Origin: JANNRR01 sp031401675
GTDB lineage: Bacteria > Pseudomonadota > Alphaproteobacteria > Rhodobacterales > Rhodobacteraceae
Direction: 5' to 3'
Length of the DNA stretch: 64,000 bases
Assembly (NCBI GenBank): GCA_031401675.1
Contig: JANNRR010000112.1
Coordinates: 25,776-89,775, forward strand
Shown: piece after piece, positions 8,719 through 17,702 of the stretch
Numbering within the stretch: position 1 is the first letter of the stretch
How the letters are laid out: the number at the start of each line of letters is the position of its first letter
Position numbers and translations under genes: made by a program
Notes under the pieces: generated by a model
Told to the model about the DNA's origin: nothing
Database searches by the model: none
The model's input: only the letters and a program-made list of their open reading frames with translations

Positions 8719-9663
8719 ATGTCCGCGATCCTGACCGTCACGCTCAACCCCGCACTTGATCTGGCAACCTCGGTGGCCCGGGTGCTGCCGGGGCCAAAGC
8801 TGCGCTGCGCCGAACCGCTGACCGATCCCGGTGGCGGCGGCATCAACATATCCCGCGCGATCCGCAATCTGGGCGGCGACAGCCGGGCCTTTGCAGCACT
8901 TGGCGGCGCGCTGGGCGAAGCGCTGGCGGCACTGCTCGCAACCGCCGGGATCAAGATGGACCGGTTCGCCGCACCCGGGGCGACACGGCTCAGTTTCGCC
9001 GTCACCGAAACCGCCAGCGGCGGCCAGTACCGCTTCATGCTTCCCGGACCGCTCTGGTCCGCCCCGGATGTTACCCGGGTTCTGGCCGCCATCACCACCG
9101 CCGCCCCACCGGGCGGTTTTGTGGTGCTGAGCGGCAGCCAGCCGCCGGGCGTGCCTGCGGATTTCCCGGCCCGGCTGCACGCAGCACTGACCCCGACCGG
9201 GGCACGGCTGCTGATCGATACCTCGGGGGCGCCGCTGCGGGCGCTGGTCGCAGGTCCTGCCCGCCCGTACATGCTGCGGATGGACGGACCCGAGGCCGAG
9301 GATCTGGCCGGACGACCGCTCCCCGACCGCGCCGCCAGCCTCGATTTCGCCGCCGATCTGGTCGGCCGGGGGGCCGCCGACGTGGTGATCCTGGCGCGCG
9401 GGGCCGAGGGTTCGGTTCTCGCTTGTCAGGGCCAGCGGCTGTTCAGCCCGGCCGCGAAAGTGAGCGTGGTCAGCAAGATCGGGGCGGGCGACAGTTTCAT
9501 GGCGGCGCTGGTGCTGGCCCTGTCGCGCGGGCAAGAGCTGGCCGAGGCGATGCAGTGGGGCACCGCGGCGGCCTCGGCCGCCGTGACCAGCCGGGGCACC
9601 GGGCTGTGCCAGCGGGCGGATGTCGAGCGGTTGTTGGGCGAATGCCGGGTTGTGGCGGCGTGA
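8719..9663 (+). CDS. pfkB: 6-phosphofructokinase II-type hexose kinase (PfkB family)
   Basis: PfkB/ribokinase-family sugar-phosphate kinase of about 314 residues. The start aligns with E. coli Pfk-2 (TVTLNPALD), followed by the substrate-binding DPGGGGINISRAI block, GSQPPGVP in the centre and the anion-hole/catalytic-base motif KIGAGDSFMAALV near the C-terminus. The likely reaction is ATP-dependent phosphorylation of fructose 6-phosphate; fructose 1-phosphate or tagatose 6-phosphate are alternatives. An in-frame ATG at 8695 would add eight residues, but neither start has a strong ribosome site. Isolated gene, convergent with nadE. Confidence 0.88.
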   Translation: MSAILTVTLNPALDLATSVARVLPGPKLRCAEPLTDPGGGGINISRAIRNLGGDSRAFAALGGALGEALAALLATAGIKMDRFAAPGATRLSFAVTETASGGQYRFMLPGPLWSAPDVTRVLAAITTAAPPGGFVVLSGSQPPGVPADFPARLHAALTPTGARLLIDTSGAPLRALVAGPARPYMLRMDGPEAEDLAGRPLPDRAASLDFAADLVGRGAADVVILARGAEGSVLACQGQRLFSPAAKVSVVSKIGAGDSFMAALVLALSRGQELAEAMQWGTAAASAAVTSRGTGLCQRADVERLLGECRVVAA

Positions 9664-10146
9664 TTTGGGGGGCTTATCACGCGCGTTACTGGTATTAAGT
9701 AACTGAAATTATTATATATTCAAGAATACGTCAACCAGTTCTCAATCAACGTTAACGCATAGCAAGATTTGTAGACACGCTCCCTTAAACAGGGTGGAGG
9801 CACGAACTGTCGTCCATTTGAACCCTGACTGATCAGACGACCGTCCGGGGATGACGAGCGCCCGCAAAACGGTCCGGGGGGCCGTTTTGAGCGAGGAACG
9901 CCCGGTCCGTTGCCCGAGAGCGCAAGCGAAGGGCAAGGGAGGCTGGGATTTGCGCAGTGGTCGGGAAATCGGGCAAAAAGCAAAAACAGTTCGGGGACAA
10001 TCCTCTGTCCGTTCAGAGGAATTCCAAGCCATTCGGATCACATCCCCGCAGGTCGGTCCGGCAAAATTCCCTTGCCCAAAGACCACTTGCCAGCGCTCAG
10101 GCTCCGTCCATAGGAAATCCCCTTGATCCCTCATGGGGCAATGACC
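9664..10146. other. Non-coding stretch between convergent pfkB and nadE
   Basis: About 480 bases with no credible gene. The first part (9690-9760) is unusually A/T-rich for this DNA, and a small terminator-like hairpin lies near 9866-9888. Short open frames here have no recognisable motif and no ribosome site. Confidence 0.5.
9866..9888. terminator. Bidirectional terminator-like hairpin between pfkB and nadE
   Basis: The sequence aaaacggtccgg...ccgtttt forms a near-perfect stem with one mismatch. It is flanked by an A tract on the left and a T tract on the right, so it could stop transcripts arriving from either convergent gene. Confidence 0.55.
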
Positions 10147-11805
10147 CTACCCCCCATCCCGCCAGCGGTTCACGATCGGATAGCGCCGGTCGAGCCAGAA
10201 TGCCTTTTTCGTCAGCTTCACCCCCGGCGCCGACTGGTGCCGTTTCCATTCCGAGCCATAGACCAGCGCCTCGACCTGCCTCACCATGGCCGGATCAAAG
10301 CCCATCGCCACCACTTCGGCCACCGACAGATCGCGGTCGACCAGCCCGTCAAGGATGACATCCAGCACGTCATAGGGCGGCAGGCTGTCGTCGTCGCGCT
10401 GGCCCGCGCGCAGTTCGGCGGTCGGCGGCTTGTTGATCACGCCGGGCGGGATCACCGTACCCGCCGGGCCCAGCATCCACGGCCGGTGATTGGCGTTGCG
10501 CCAGCGGCAGGTCTGGAACACCCGGGTCTTGTACAGGTCCTTGATCGGATTGTAGCCGCCCGCCATGTCGCCGTAGATGGTGCAGTAGCCCACCGCCACT
10601 TCGGATTTGTTCCCTGTCGTCAGCAGCATCTCGCCATGCTTGTTCGACAGCGCCATCAGCAAGAGCCCGCGCAGCCGGCTTTGGATATTCTCTTCGGTCA
10701 CATCCGGCCTTGTGCCCGCCATCAGCGGGGCCAGCGCTGCCCCGACCGCCAGCTGCGCCCCGGTGATCGGCACCGTGTCCAGCCGGCAGCCCAGAGCCCC
10801 GGCGACGGCCGCAGCGTCATCCAGCGAGGATTGCGCGGTAAACTCCGACGGCAGCATGACGCCGCGCACATTCGCCGGGCCGATCGCATCCGCAGCAATG
10901 GTGGCGACAATGGCGGAATCCACCCCCCCCGACAGACCCAGCAGCACTTTGGTAAAGCCGGATTTGCCCAGATAGTCACGCAAACCCAGCACCATCGCCC
11001 GGTAATCCTGTTCGCAGTCGTCAGGCTGCGGGGCCAACTGCCCGGGTTCGGCACGCCAGCCGGCGGCGGTCTGCGTGAAATCGATGTGGGTCAACCCCGG
11101 CTCGAACGCGGCAAGCTGCGCCACCATCGCGCCGCCGGGGTTCAGCACGAACGACGCGCCGTCGAACACCTGATCGTCCTGGCCGCCGACCATGTTCAGA
11201 TAGACCAGCGGCAACCCGGTTTCGACGACGCGGGCCACCATCAGGTTCAGCCGCACCTCCAGCTTGCCCCGGTGATAGGGCGAGCCGTTCGGCACCAGCA
11301 GAATCTCGGCCCCGGTTTCGGCCAGCGTCTCGCAGACGTCCGAATGCCAGGCATCTTCGCAGATCGGGGTGCCGATGCGCAGCGGGCCGACCCGGTAGGG
11401 GCCGCTGATCGGGGCCGGGGCAAAGATGCGCTTTTCGTCGAACACGCCATCGTTGGGCAGTTCGTGTTTCAGCACCGTCGCGGCGATCCGGCCCTGTTGC
11501 AGCACGTAATAGGCGTTGTAGACCCAGCCATCCTTCAGGAACGGCCCACCGATGCCGACGGCCGGGCCATCGGCGCAATCGGCGGCCAGCGCCTCGATCC
11601 GGGTCATCGCCTCGCGGGCAAACGCCGGTTTCATCACCAGATCCTGGGTCTGATAGCCGGTGATGAACATCTCGGTCAGCGCCAGCATGTCGGCCCCGGC
11701 GTCGCGGGCCGCGGCCCAGGCCGTACGTGCCTGTGCGGCGTTTGCCGCCAGCGCCCCAACAGTCGGGTTCAGTTGTGCCAGTGTCAGACGAAAGCGTGCG
11801 GTCAT
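10147..11805 (-). CDS. nadE: Glutamine-dependent NAD+ synthetase
   Basis: The last step of NAD biosynthesis: ATP-dependent amidation of deamido-NAD using ammonia released from glutamine. The 552-residue protein has an N-terminal nitrilase-type glutaminase domain, with catalytic Glu in ALTEMFITGY (about residue 45), Lys in VLKHELPN and Cys in GTPICEDAWH. The C-terminal synthetase domain has the ATP-pyrophosphatase loop LGLSGGVDSA and the downstream TTGNKSEVAVGY block. Both halves are intact and the length is normal. It is transcribed divergently from the MORN-repeat gene; its leader contains a short tandem repeat. Confidence 0.95.
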   Translation of the reverse strand: MTARFRLTLAQLNPTVGALAANAAQARTAWAAARDAGADMLALTEMFITGYQTQDLVMKPAFAREAMTRIEALAADCADGPAVGIGGPFLKDGWVYNAYYVLQQGRIAATVLKHELPNDGVFDEKRIFAPAPISGPYRVGPLRIGTPICEDAWHSDVCETLAETGAEILLVPNGSPYHRGKLEVRLNLMVARVVETGLPLVYLNMVGGQDDQVFDGASFVLNPGGAMVAQLAAFEPGLTHIDFTQTAAGWRAEPGQLAPQPDDCEQDYRAMVLGLRDYLGKSGFTKVLLGLSGGVDSAIVATIAADAIGPANVRGVMLPSEFTAQSSLDDAAAVAGALGCRLDTVPITGAQLAVGAALAPLMAGTRPDVTEENIQSRLRGLLLMALSNKHGEMLLTTGNKSEVAVGYCTIYGDMAGGYNPIKDLYKTRVFQTCRWRNANHRPWMLGPAGTVIPPGVINKPPTAELRAGQRDDDSLPPYDVLDVILDGLVDRDLSVAEVVAMGFDPAMVRQVEALVYGSEWKRHQSAPGVKLTKKAFWLDRRYPIVNRWRDGG

Positions 11806-11808
11806 GAA

Positions 11809-11846
11809 TGCCCCAGAAATTGGCCCCAGAAATTGCCCCCGAAACT
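11809..11846. repeat. Three 12-13-bp tandem units in the nadE leader
   Basis: Three adjacent copies of a unit close to tgccccagaaat (11809-11820, 11821-11833, 11834-11846), the third with two changes. They lie immediately upstream of the nadE ATG on its leader side. The copy number could vary by slippage and alter spacing to the promoter. No protein-binding role is known. Confidence 0.6.
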
Positions 11847-12063
11847 GGCCTCAACAAACAGGCCCGGAGTGACGGTGCCTTTGCCGGTCCGACTGCAGTC
11901 CGGACCAGCCATGCCGGGTTCATACCAGAGCCCGCGCCAAGCGAAAGCCTTGAACGCGCCAGCGGTGGTCCGGTGCTTGTCAGGGCACTGGGCAGGCCCT
12001 AAGGTTCGCGCTAACGGAAGGCGCGGCCCGCGCGCCGGCGGCATGACATCGGCGGAGGTTGCG

Positions 12064-13497
12064 ATGCGTTACGGACCCTGGATCAGACAGGCGCGCGGCC
12101 CGGCGGGGCTGGCTCTGGGTCTTGTGATCACAATCCTGACCGGGGCCGCCCAGGCCCAGGACAGCGATGTGATCACAAAACAGTATGACAATGGCGGCGT
12201 CTACGAAGGCACTTTCAAGGACGGCAAGCAGCACGGCCGCGGCATCTACCGCCTGCCCAACGGCTACGAATACGACGGCGAGTGGCTGGAAGGAGAGATC
12301 ACCGGCCAGGGCACCGCCCGCTATCCCAACGGGTCGGTCTATCAGGGGGCGTTTGTCGGCGGCAAACCCGAAGGCAAGGGCAAGATCACCTTTGGCGATG
12401 GCGGCAGCTACGACGGCGACTGGGTGGCGGGCCAGATGACCGGTTCGGGCGAAGTGCGCTATGCCAACGGCGTCATCTATCGCGGCCAGTTCATGAATGC
12501 GGTGCATGAAGGTCAGGGTGCAATCGAGGACCCCAGCGGCTACCGCTACGAAGGCACCTGGGTCAAGGGGCTGAAAGACGGCGCGGGCACCGTGACCTAT
12601 CCCGACGGCTCGGTCTATGTCGGCGCGATGAAGGCCGACCAGCGCGAAGGCCAGGGCGTTTTGACGCTGGCCAACGGCACCACGTTCGAGGGGTTGTGGA
12701 CCGCCGGCAAGATCAGCGGCACCGGCAAGATCTCGCAACCCGGCGGCGACATCTACGAGGGCGACCTGATCGAGGGCGTGAAAGAGGGTCAGGGTCGCGC
12801 CAGCTATGCAAACGGCGACGTCTATCAGGGCAGCTTTGTCGCCGACCAGCGCCACGGTACGGGCAAATTCACCGGCAAGGACGGCACTCTTTACGACGGC
12901 ACCTGGACCGAAGGCCGGATGGAGGGTCAGGGCAGCATCACCTATCCCAACGGCGCGGTCTATGTCGGGGCGTTTCTGGACGGCGTGGCCCACGGCAGCG
13001 GCCGCATCACCTATCCCGACGGCAACAGCTACGGCGGTGCCTGGGTCAAGGGCGTGATCGAGGGCTACGGCGTGTCAACCTATGCCAACGGTCTGGTTTA
13101 CGAGGGCAATTTCGTCGCCGGTCAGCAGGAGGGCAAGGGCAAGATGACCTATCCCGACGGCTACGTCTATGACGGCGACTGGCTGCAGGGCCAGCGGCAG
13201 GGCATGGGCGTAGCCACCTATCCCGATGGCACCGTCTATACCGGCCAGTTCCTCGCCGGCAAACGCGACGGCAGCGGCAGCATCGTGATGGCTGACGGTT
13301 TCAAGTACGAAGGCCAGTGGAAGGCCGGCGAAATCGACGGCACCGGCACCGCCACCTATACCAACGGCGATGTCTACGAGGGCGCGTTCGTCGCCGGCAA
13401 GCGCCAGGGCGAGGGCAAGTTGCGCTATGCCACCGGCGAGGAAGCCGAAGGTCGCTGGGAAAACGGCGAACTGATGCGGACCCCGACCACGCCCTGA
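12064..13497 (+). CDS. Exported MORN-repeat protein (about 19 repeats)
   Basis: A 477-residue protein made almost wholly of 23-residue MORN repeats after a Sec-type signal peptide (hydrophobic LALGLVITILTGAAQAQ, about residues 17-33). Eighteen full repeats and one partial one follow the pattern YxNGxxYxGxFxxGxxxGxG, which builds an elongated beta-hairpin solenoid. Start choice: the ATG at 12064 is six bases after GGAGG, whereas the open frame further upstream crosses the nadE leader and has no ribosome site. A periplasmic or surface scaffold role is inferred; MORN proteins bind lipids or act as structural rulers in some systems. No neighbour suggests a pathway. Confidence 0.92.
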   Translation: MRYGPWIRQARGPAGLALGLVITILTGAAQAQDSDVITKQYDNGGVYEGTFKDGKQHGRGIYRLPNGYEYDGEWLEGEITGQGTARYPNGSVYQGAFVGGKPEGKGKITFGDGGSYDGDWVAGQMTGSGEVRYANGVIYRGQFMNAVHEGQGAIEDPSGYRYEGTWVKGLKDGAGTVTYPDGSVYVGAMKADQREGQGVLTLANGTTFEGLWTAGKISGTGKISQPGGDIYEGDLIEGVKEGQGRASYANGDVYQGSFVADQRHGTGKFTGKDGTLYDGTWTEGRMEGQGSITYPNGAVYVGAFLDGVAHGSGRITYPDGNSYGGAWVKGVIEGYGVSTYANGLVYEGNFVAGQQEGKGKMTYPDGYVYDGDWLQGQRQGMGVATYPDGTVYTGQFLAGKRDGSGSIVMADGFKYEGQWKAGEIDGTGTATYTNGDVYEGAFVAGKRQGEGKLRYATGEEAEGRWENGELMRTPTTP

Positions 13498-13632
13498 GGC
13501 GGCCCGGCACGGCGGTTCGGGCAACAAGGCCGGATGCGCTCCGCGCCGGGGTATTCTCACCAGGAGGAAACGGTCACGCACCGGGCACGGAGTTGCGGTC
13601 CCGGCGGTCCGGCCCGGCCAGTCAGGTACGGT

Positions 13633-14304
13633 CTACCAAGGGATCGCCTTGCCCTGCGCGTCGAAAAAGCCGCCCGTATCGGTCGGGGTCAGGCTGGCCA
13701 GCACGGCCAGCAGGTTGGCGGCGGCTTCGGCTGCCGGAACCGCCGGGTGACTGGCCTGGTAGGCGGCTGTGAAGCCGGTGGCGACGGTGCCGGGATGCAG
13801 GGTCACACAAACCGCCTGCCGGTGGCTGCGGCCAATCTCGATGGCGGCGGTATGGATCAGCTGGTTCAGCGCGGCCTTGGCGGCGCGGTAGGCGTACCAG
13901 CCGCCCAGAGCATTGTCGCCGATCGACCCGACCCGCGCCGACAGGGCGGCAAACACCGCGCGGCGGTCGCGCGACATCAGGCGCAGCGCGTGTTTCAGCA
14001 CCAGCGCCGGGCCGGCGGCATTCAGCGCGTACTGAGCGGCAAAGGCCGCCGGATCAAGGGCCCGCAGCGACTTTTCCGGGGTGCCGCCCGGCAGGCTGAG
14101 CGCGCCGGTGGCAACCAGGATCATCGGATAGGGCGGCACCAGCCCGGCAAGGCCGGCCATGATCGCCGCCTCGTCGGTCACGTCAAACCCGTCGGCGCGG
14201 CGCGATAGCCCGGTGACCTTCCAGCCCTGACCAGCCAGTGCGCCGACCAGCGCCGCACCGATCCCACCCGACGCGCCGATCACCAGCGCCCGCTGCTCTG
14301 TCAT
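13633..14304 (-). CDS. SDR family NAD(P)-dependent oxidoreductase
   Basis: Short-chain dehydrogenase of 223 residues. The Rossmann motif is VIGASGGIGAALVG, the active-site Ser lies in FAALSARVGSIGDN, and the catalytic YxxxK is YAYRAAK. It resembles the C-factor (CsgA-like) group, in which the substrate is rarely known. The ATG at 14304 puts the Rossmann motif close to the N-terminus as usual and has a purine-rich stretch upstream. It is convergent with the MORN gene. Confidence 0.88.
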   Translation of the reverse strand: MTEQRALVIGASGGIGAALVGALAGQGWKVTGLSRRADGFDVTDEAAIMAGLAGLVPPYPMILVATGALSLPGGTPEKSLRALDPAAFAAQYALNAAGPALVLKHALRLMSRDRRAVFAALSARVGSIGDNALGGWYAYRAAKAALNQLIHTAAIEIGRSHRQAVCVTLHPGTVATGFTAAYQASHPAVPAAEAAANLLAVLASLTPTDTGGFFDAQGKAIPW

Positions 14305-14374
14305 CCCTGTTCCCCCAAGACCAAAAGACAACGAACCCGGCCTTGCCGACCCCCGGCATGTGCAATGCCGCCGG

Positions 14375-15055
14375 TCAGGCGGTGCGCCGGGCCAGCAATC
14401 CCTGCCCCAGCATCAGCCCGACCGCCTCGGCCCCGTAGCGCGCGTTGCCATGAACCCCGTCTTCGGCGACATAGTCCGCCGGCAACCCGCTGCCAGCGAA
14501 CAGCGCCGCCGACGGGTCGAAAAGCCGCACCCCGGCGGCAGTCATCCGGCGGCTGATGGCATCGGCGAACCGGTCGTAGTTGGTGCCCGGAAACAGCCGT
14601 GGCGGCACCACCAGCAGCATGTTGCCATGCCGCGCCATGCGCTGCGCCATGCGGATATGCCCGGCCCGGAACGCATCGGCATAGGCCTCGACCATCGCCT
14701 GCGAGGCATAGCTGCTGTCGGCATCGTCCTGAAAACCGTCGGCATCGGTCACATGCCGGTTGAAGCCGAACGGCGGCACCATCCGCCCCAGATGATAGCC
14801 CATCGCCGCAATCACCGGCACGTCACGGCTGATGATGCTGCGCCCGCCCAACTGCTCGCGCAGCTGCAGGATCCGGGTCTGCATCGCCGTCAGACCACGG
14901 ATCCAGATGCCGTGCTGGGCATGATACAGGATATGCCCGGCGTGCCAGAAATTCCCCGAAAACTGCAGCAGTTCCGCCCGGATGCGATGCGCATGACACC
15001 CCGCCATCAACGCCGTCGAATGGCTGTCGCCGATGATGATCACGTCAGGCAGCAT
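14375..15055 (-). CDS. SGNH/GDSL-like hydrolase-fold protein
   Basis: A 226-residue protein with a GDSHS motif at residues 9-13 in place of the GDSL block, and a DGVHGN motif near the C-terminus that supplies the Asp/His pair of SGNH enzymes. No signal peptide is seen. Its start overlaps the end of the GSCFA-domain gene by 11 bases, so they are translationally coupled. Together they suggest esterase or glycan-modifying activity such as removal or transfer of acyl groups, but no substrate can be assigned. Confidence 0.75.
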   Translation of the reverse strand: MLPDVIIIGDSHSTALMAGCHAHRIRAELLQFSGNFWHAGHILYHAQHGIWIRGLTAMQTRILQLREQLGGRSIISRDVPVIAAMGYHLGRMVPPFGFNRHVTDADGFQDDADSSYASQAMVEAYADAFRAGHIRMAQRMARHGNMLLVVPPRLFPGTNYDRFADAISRRMTAAGVRLFDPSAALFAGSGLPADYVAEDGVHGNARYGAEAVGLMLGQGLLARRTA

Positions 15056-16214
15056 TGAAATTTTCCAGCGTCATTTCCTCGCACACCAGTTCCTCTGCCG
15101 CCATGCCTTCGGTCAGCGACCGCTCATGCTCGGCAATGGCGGCAGTGGCGGTTTCGGCACCGTGGACAGCGGGGCCACTGCAATTCAGCCCCCCGAAGAA
15201 ATGCTCCATCACGAACGCAACACCCTGCGGTGCCACTGACCGCAGGTTCGGCTCGAAGAACGCGGCCCGGGTCGGGGCACCCATGATCACCTCGTAACTC
15301 GGGAAATAGTCGATGCGCGGATCGGCGGCAGCCAGATCGCCCGCCACCGCCCGCAGCGTCGATTTGGAATAGGTGGTGGCGACCAGCACATGGCCGCCGC
15401 TCGCGGTGGCAGTCAACGGCACCGGCGACACTGTCAGCAGGATACGCAGACCGGGATTCATTCCCCACATCAGCGCAAACGCCTGTTCCAGCCCCGCCCT
15501 GATGTCCGGGTAGGCATAGTTGCGGAACACATGCGCGCCCTCATCGAACTGCCCGGCCACGGTACCCGGACACAGCGGATAGCACTGGCCGGTCGCCCGG
15601 TTTTCCCACCCCTCGGTCAGGCCGAGAGTGAATACCAGCACATCCGCATCGGTCACCGAACGGCGGAACGCCCGCACCATCGAGGCCCGCGACAGCGCCA
15701 GATCCTGGCGATCGGCAAAGCCGACCGGTTCGATCGCCGGGCGGATCGAGTCGCGATAGCGGTCGCCGTCGGGCCACATCTCCAGATCAGCCGGGTCCAG
15801 ATCGCCCGCCGCCAGCCGCACATGCGTCAACAACTGCGCGGCGGTATAGATATTGCCGGTGCGCGACGAGAAGATGCCGTAATTGAACGCCTCGGCCAGC
15901 TTGGTGGGGGTGCGCCCGGGTGCCGGTTCGCGGTTCAGCCAGCCCATCTTGCGCGCCACCAGCGCCCGGCTGATGTGCTGGGCGAAACAGGAGCCGTAAG
16001 TGGCAAAGCGCGCGTCCTGCGGCAGCACCCAGGGCGATTGCCACAGGCCGGACAGGCCGAACAGCCCGGCCTCGGCCACACCGCTGCGCCAGAACGCTTG
16101 CGGCGGCAGGTCGGAATAAGGATTGCCGGCCGGTGTCGGCGCAGCCTTGGCCAGCGCTGTCGCAGCGGCGGCTGGCCTTGTCCGCGATGCCTTGCTTGAT
16201 GGTGCCTGCGTCAT
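15045..16214 (-). CDS. GSCFA domain-containing protein
   Basis: A 389-residue protein with the family-defining motif ATYGSCFAQHIS in the first third, followed by EAFNYGIFSSRTGNIYTA and a VFTLGLTEGW block. GSCFA is an SGNH-like family of uncharacterised acylesterases or transferases often found near polysaccharide genes. The ATG at 16214 is used; an open frame extends 39 codons upstream through an 18-bp palindrome with no ribosome site. The residues before the domain are a low-complexity Ala/Pro stretch. It is coupled to the downstream SGNH gene by an 11-base overlap. Confidence 0.87.
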   Translation of the reverse strand: MTQAPSSKASRTRPAAAATALAKAAPTPAGNPYSDLPPQAFWRSGVAEAGLFGLSGLWQSPWVLPQDARFATYGSCFAQHISRALVARKMGWLNREPAPGRTPTKLAEAFNYGIFSSRTGNIYTAAQLLTHVRLAAGDLDPADLEMWPDGDRYRDSIRPAIEPVGFADRQDLALSRASMVRAFRRSVTDADVLVFTLGLTEGWENRATGQCYPLCPGTVAGQFDEGAHVFRNYAYPDIRAGLEQAFALMWGMNPGLRILLTVSPVPLTATASGGHVLVATTYSKSTLRAVAGDLAAADPRIDYFPSYEVIMGAPTRAAFFEPNLRSVAPQGVAFVMEHFFGGLNCSGPAVHGAETATAAIAEHERSLTEGMAAEELVCEEMTLENFNAA

Positions 16215-16265
16215 GGGTTGTCCCGATGCTCTTTGCCACCTGATACAATAGCGGGCCGGAATTTT

Positions 16266-16283
16266 CCACCGGTTAACCGGTGG
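16266..16283. promoter_or_regulatory. 18-bp perfect palindrome in a divergent intergenic region
   Basis: CCACCGGTTAACCGGTGG reads identically on both strands. It lies 52 bases upstream of the GSCFA gene and 118 bases upstream of the divergent RTX gene, the usual place for a dimeric repressor or activator site serving both. The binding protein is unknown. Confidence 0.55.
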
Positions 16284-16316
16284 CAGCGGCCTCGGAACGG
16301 CAAATCGCTCCATCGC

Positions 16317-16377
16317 TTGCGAAATTGTCACGAAAGCGTACTGTTACGGCGATTTTACCGGGGGGCGACCCCCCCCG
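16317..16377 (+). promoter_or_regulatory. Candidate promoter and leader hairpin of the RTX gene
   Basis: TTGCGA at 16317-16322 and TACTGT at 16339-16344, with 16 bases between them, are a plausible sigma-70-like promoter. A short G6/C8 hairpin (16359-16377) follows in the leader before the ATG at 16402. These are eye-level matches only. Confidence 0.35.
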
Positions 16378-16401
16378 ATTTTCACAGACGGGACCGTTTT
16401 C

Positions 16402-17637
16402 ATGGCCGATATCCTGACAAAGATCACCACGCCGCACACCACCGACCTGCTGAACGACACTCTTTACGTCGCGAATGGCGCCGGCATCTTTTCCTTTTCC
16501 AATTCGGTGATCATGGCCGGGGCGGCGAGGATCGGGATCGACGGCGCGCTGAAAGGCTATTCGGCGATCAGTCTGGTCGACGGCACAGTCACCGCCGGTC
16601 TGGCCGACACCGTGTTTGTCGGCCAGACCGGCAGCCTGTTCGGCAATCTGGACGCGGGCGTTGCTTTCATCGACGATGACAGCCTCTTGAACAACGCCGG
16701 AGTGATCACCGGCACACGCGGCGTCAGCTTTGACCGGGCCGACAATGCCGTCGCCGTCAACAGCGGCACCATCCGGTCGTTCTCGATTGCCAATTTCGAC
16801 AGCGGCAACGCGGTACTGGAGGACAGCGGTCTGGGCTTCTTTGCCTGCGACGATGTCGCGATCAGCAATTCCGGCCTGATCGAGGGGATGAATGCCGTCT
16901 GGCTCAGCCGCAGCGACGGCGTGCTCGACAATTCCGGCACCATCCGCAGCACCTCGCTGACCGGCATGGCGATCAACCTGGACGGCCAGCACATCATCGG
17001 CCTGTCGATGCGGATCAGCAATTCCGGTGATATCCGCGCCTCGGGCACCGCCATATCCGTGCTGAACTGCACCGCCGACATCATCAACCTTGGCCTGATC
17101 CTCGGCGATATCGTGCTGGGCGACCGCAACGATCTTTTGCGCGGCAGCGCAGGCACCGTGGTGGGCGAGGTCTTCGCGGGCGATGGCAACGACCGCGTCC
17201 TCTCGGGTCTAGGCGACGATACCGTGCGCGGCGGTGTCGGCTTTGATCTGCTGCGCGGCGGCACGGGCGATGACATGCTGTTCGGCGACGCCGGGGCCGA
17301 CCTGATCCACGGCGGCAGCGGCGATGACAGCCTTTACGGCGGTGCCGGTGCCGATCTGATCGAGGGCGGCGGCGGTGACGATTTGATGTCCGGCAGCAGC
17401 TTCAACGACACATTCCAGTTCCGGCGCGGCGGCGGGGCCGATCAGGTGACCGACTTCACCGCCGGGGATCAGCTGGACCTGATCGCCTTCGGCTTCACCG
17501 CATTCGCGCAGGTCAATGCCCTGGCGGTCGATACCGGGGCCGGTCTGTTCATCGACCTTGCCACCCGCGGCGGCGGCACGCTCCGGCTGGACGGCTTCCT
17601 TAAAGCCGCGTTCGATGCAGCCGATGTGATCCTGTAG
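16402..17637 (+). CDS. RTX calcium-binding repeat protein, probable type I secretion substrate
   Basis: A 411-residue protein with no Sec signal. Residues 1-235 form an irregular beta-rich region with recurring NSGxI units (NNAGVITG, VNSGTIRS, SNSGLIEG, DNSGTIRS, SNSGDIRA), suggesting a right-handed beta-helix. Residues about 250-335 are RTX nonapeptides (GGTGDDMLFG, GGSGDDSLYG). The tail ends AFDAADVIL, a type I secretion-like C-terminus. No enzymatic domain is recognised, so an adhesive or structural extracellular role is the most that can be inferred. Stop is TAG. Confidence 0.85.
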   Translation: MADILTKITTPHTTDLLNDTLYVANGAGIFSFSNSVIMAGAARIGIDGALKGYSAISLVDGTVTAGLADTVFVGQTGSLFGNLDAGVAFIDDDSLLNNAGVITGTRGVSFDRADNAVAVNSGTIRSFSIANFDSGNAVLEDSGLGFFACDDVAISNSGLIEGMNAVWLSRSDGVLDNSGTIRSTSLTGMAINLDGQHIIGLSMRISNSGDIRASGTAISVLNCTADIINLGLILGDIVLGDRNDLLRGSAGTVVGEVFAGDGNDRVLSGLGDDTVRGGVGFDLLRGGTGDDMLFGDAGADLIHGGSGDDSLYGGAGADLIEGGGGDDLMSGSSFNDTFQFRRGGGADQVTDFTAGDQLDLIAFGFTAFAQVNALAVDTGAGLFIDLATRGGGTLRLDGFLKAAFDAADVIL

Positions 17638-17702
17638 CCCGTACAGAGCACCCGCCCGAATTCCCGCTTTTCTTTTCACGGCACCTGCGTATAGTTGCCG
17701 CC

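Noticed and set aside
10123..12063. Apparent 647-residue N-terminal extension of the MORN protein
   Set aside because: It is antisense to nadE; the MORN gene has its own signal peptide and GGAGG-preceded ATG at 12064.
12184..13440. Regular 69-bp DNA periodicity that could suggest a CRISPR or satellite array
   Set aside because: It is the coding sequence of the MORN repeats, in one frame without stops; there are no spacers.
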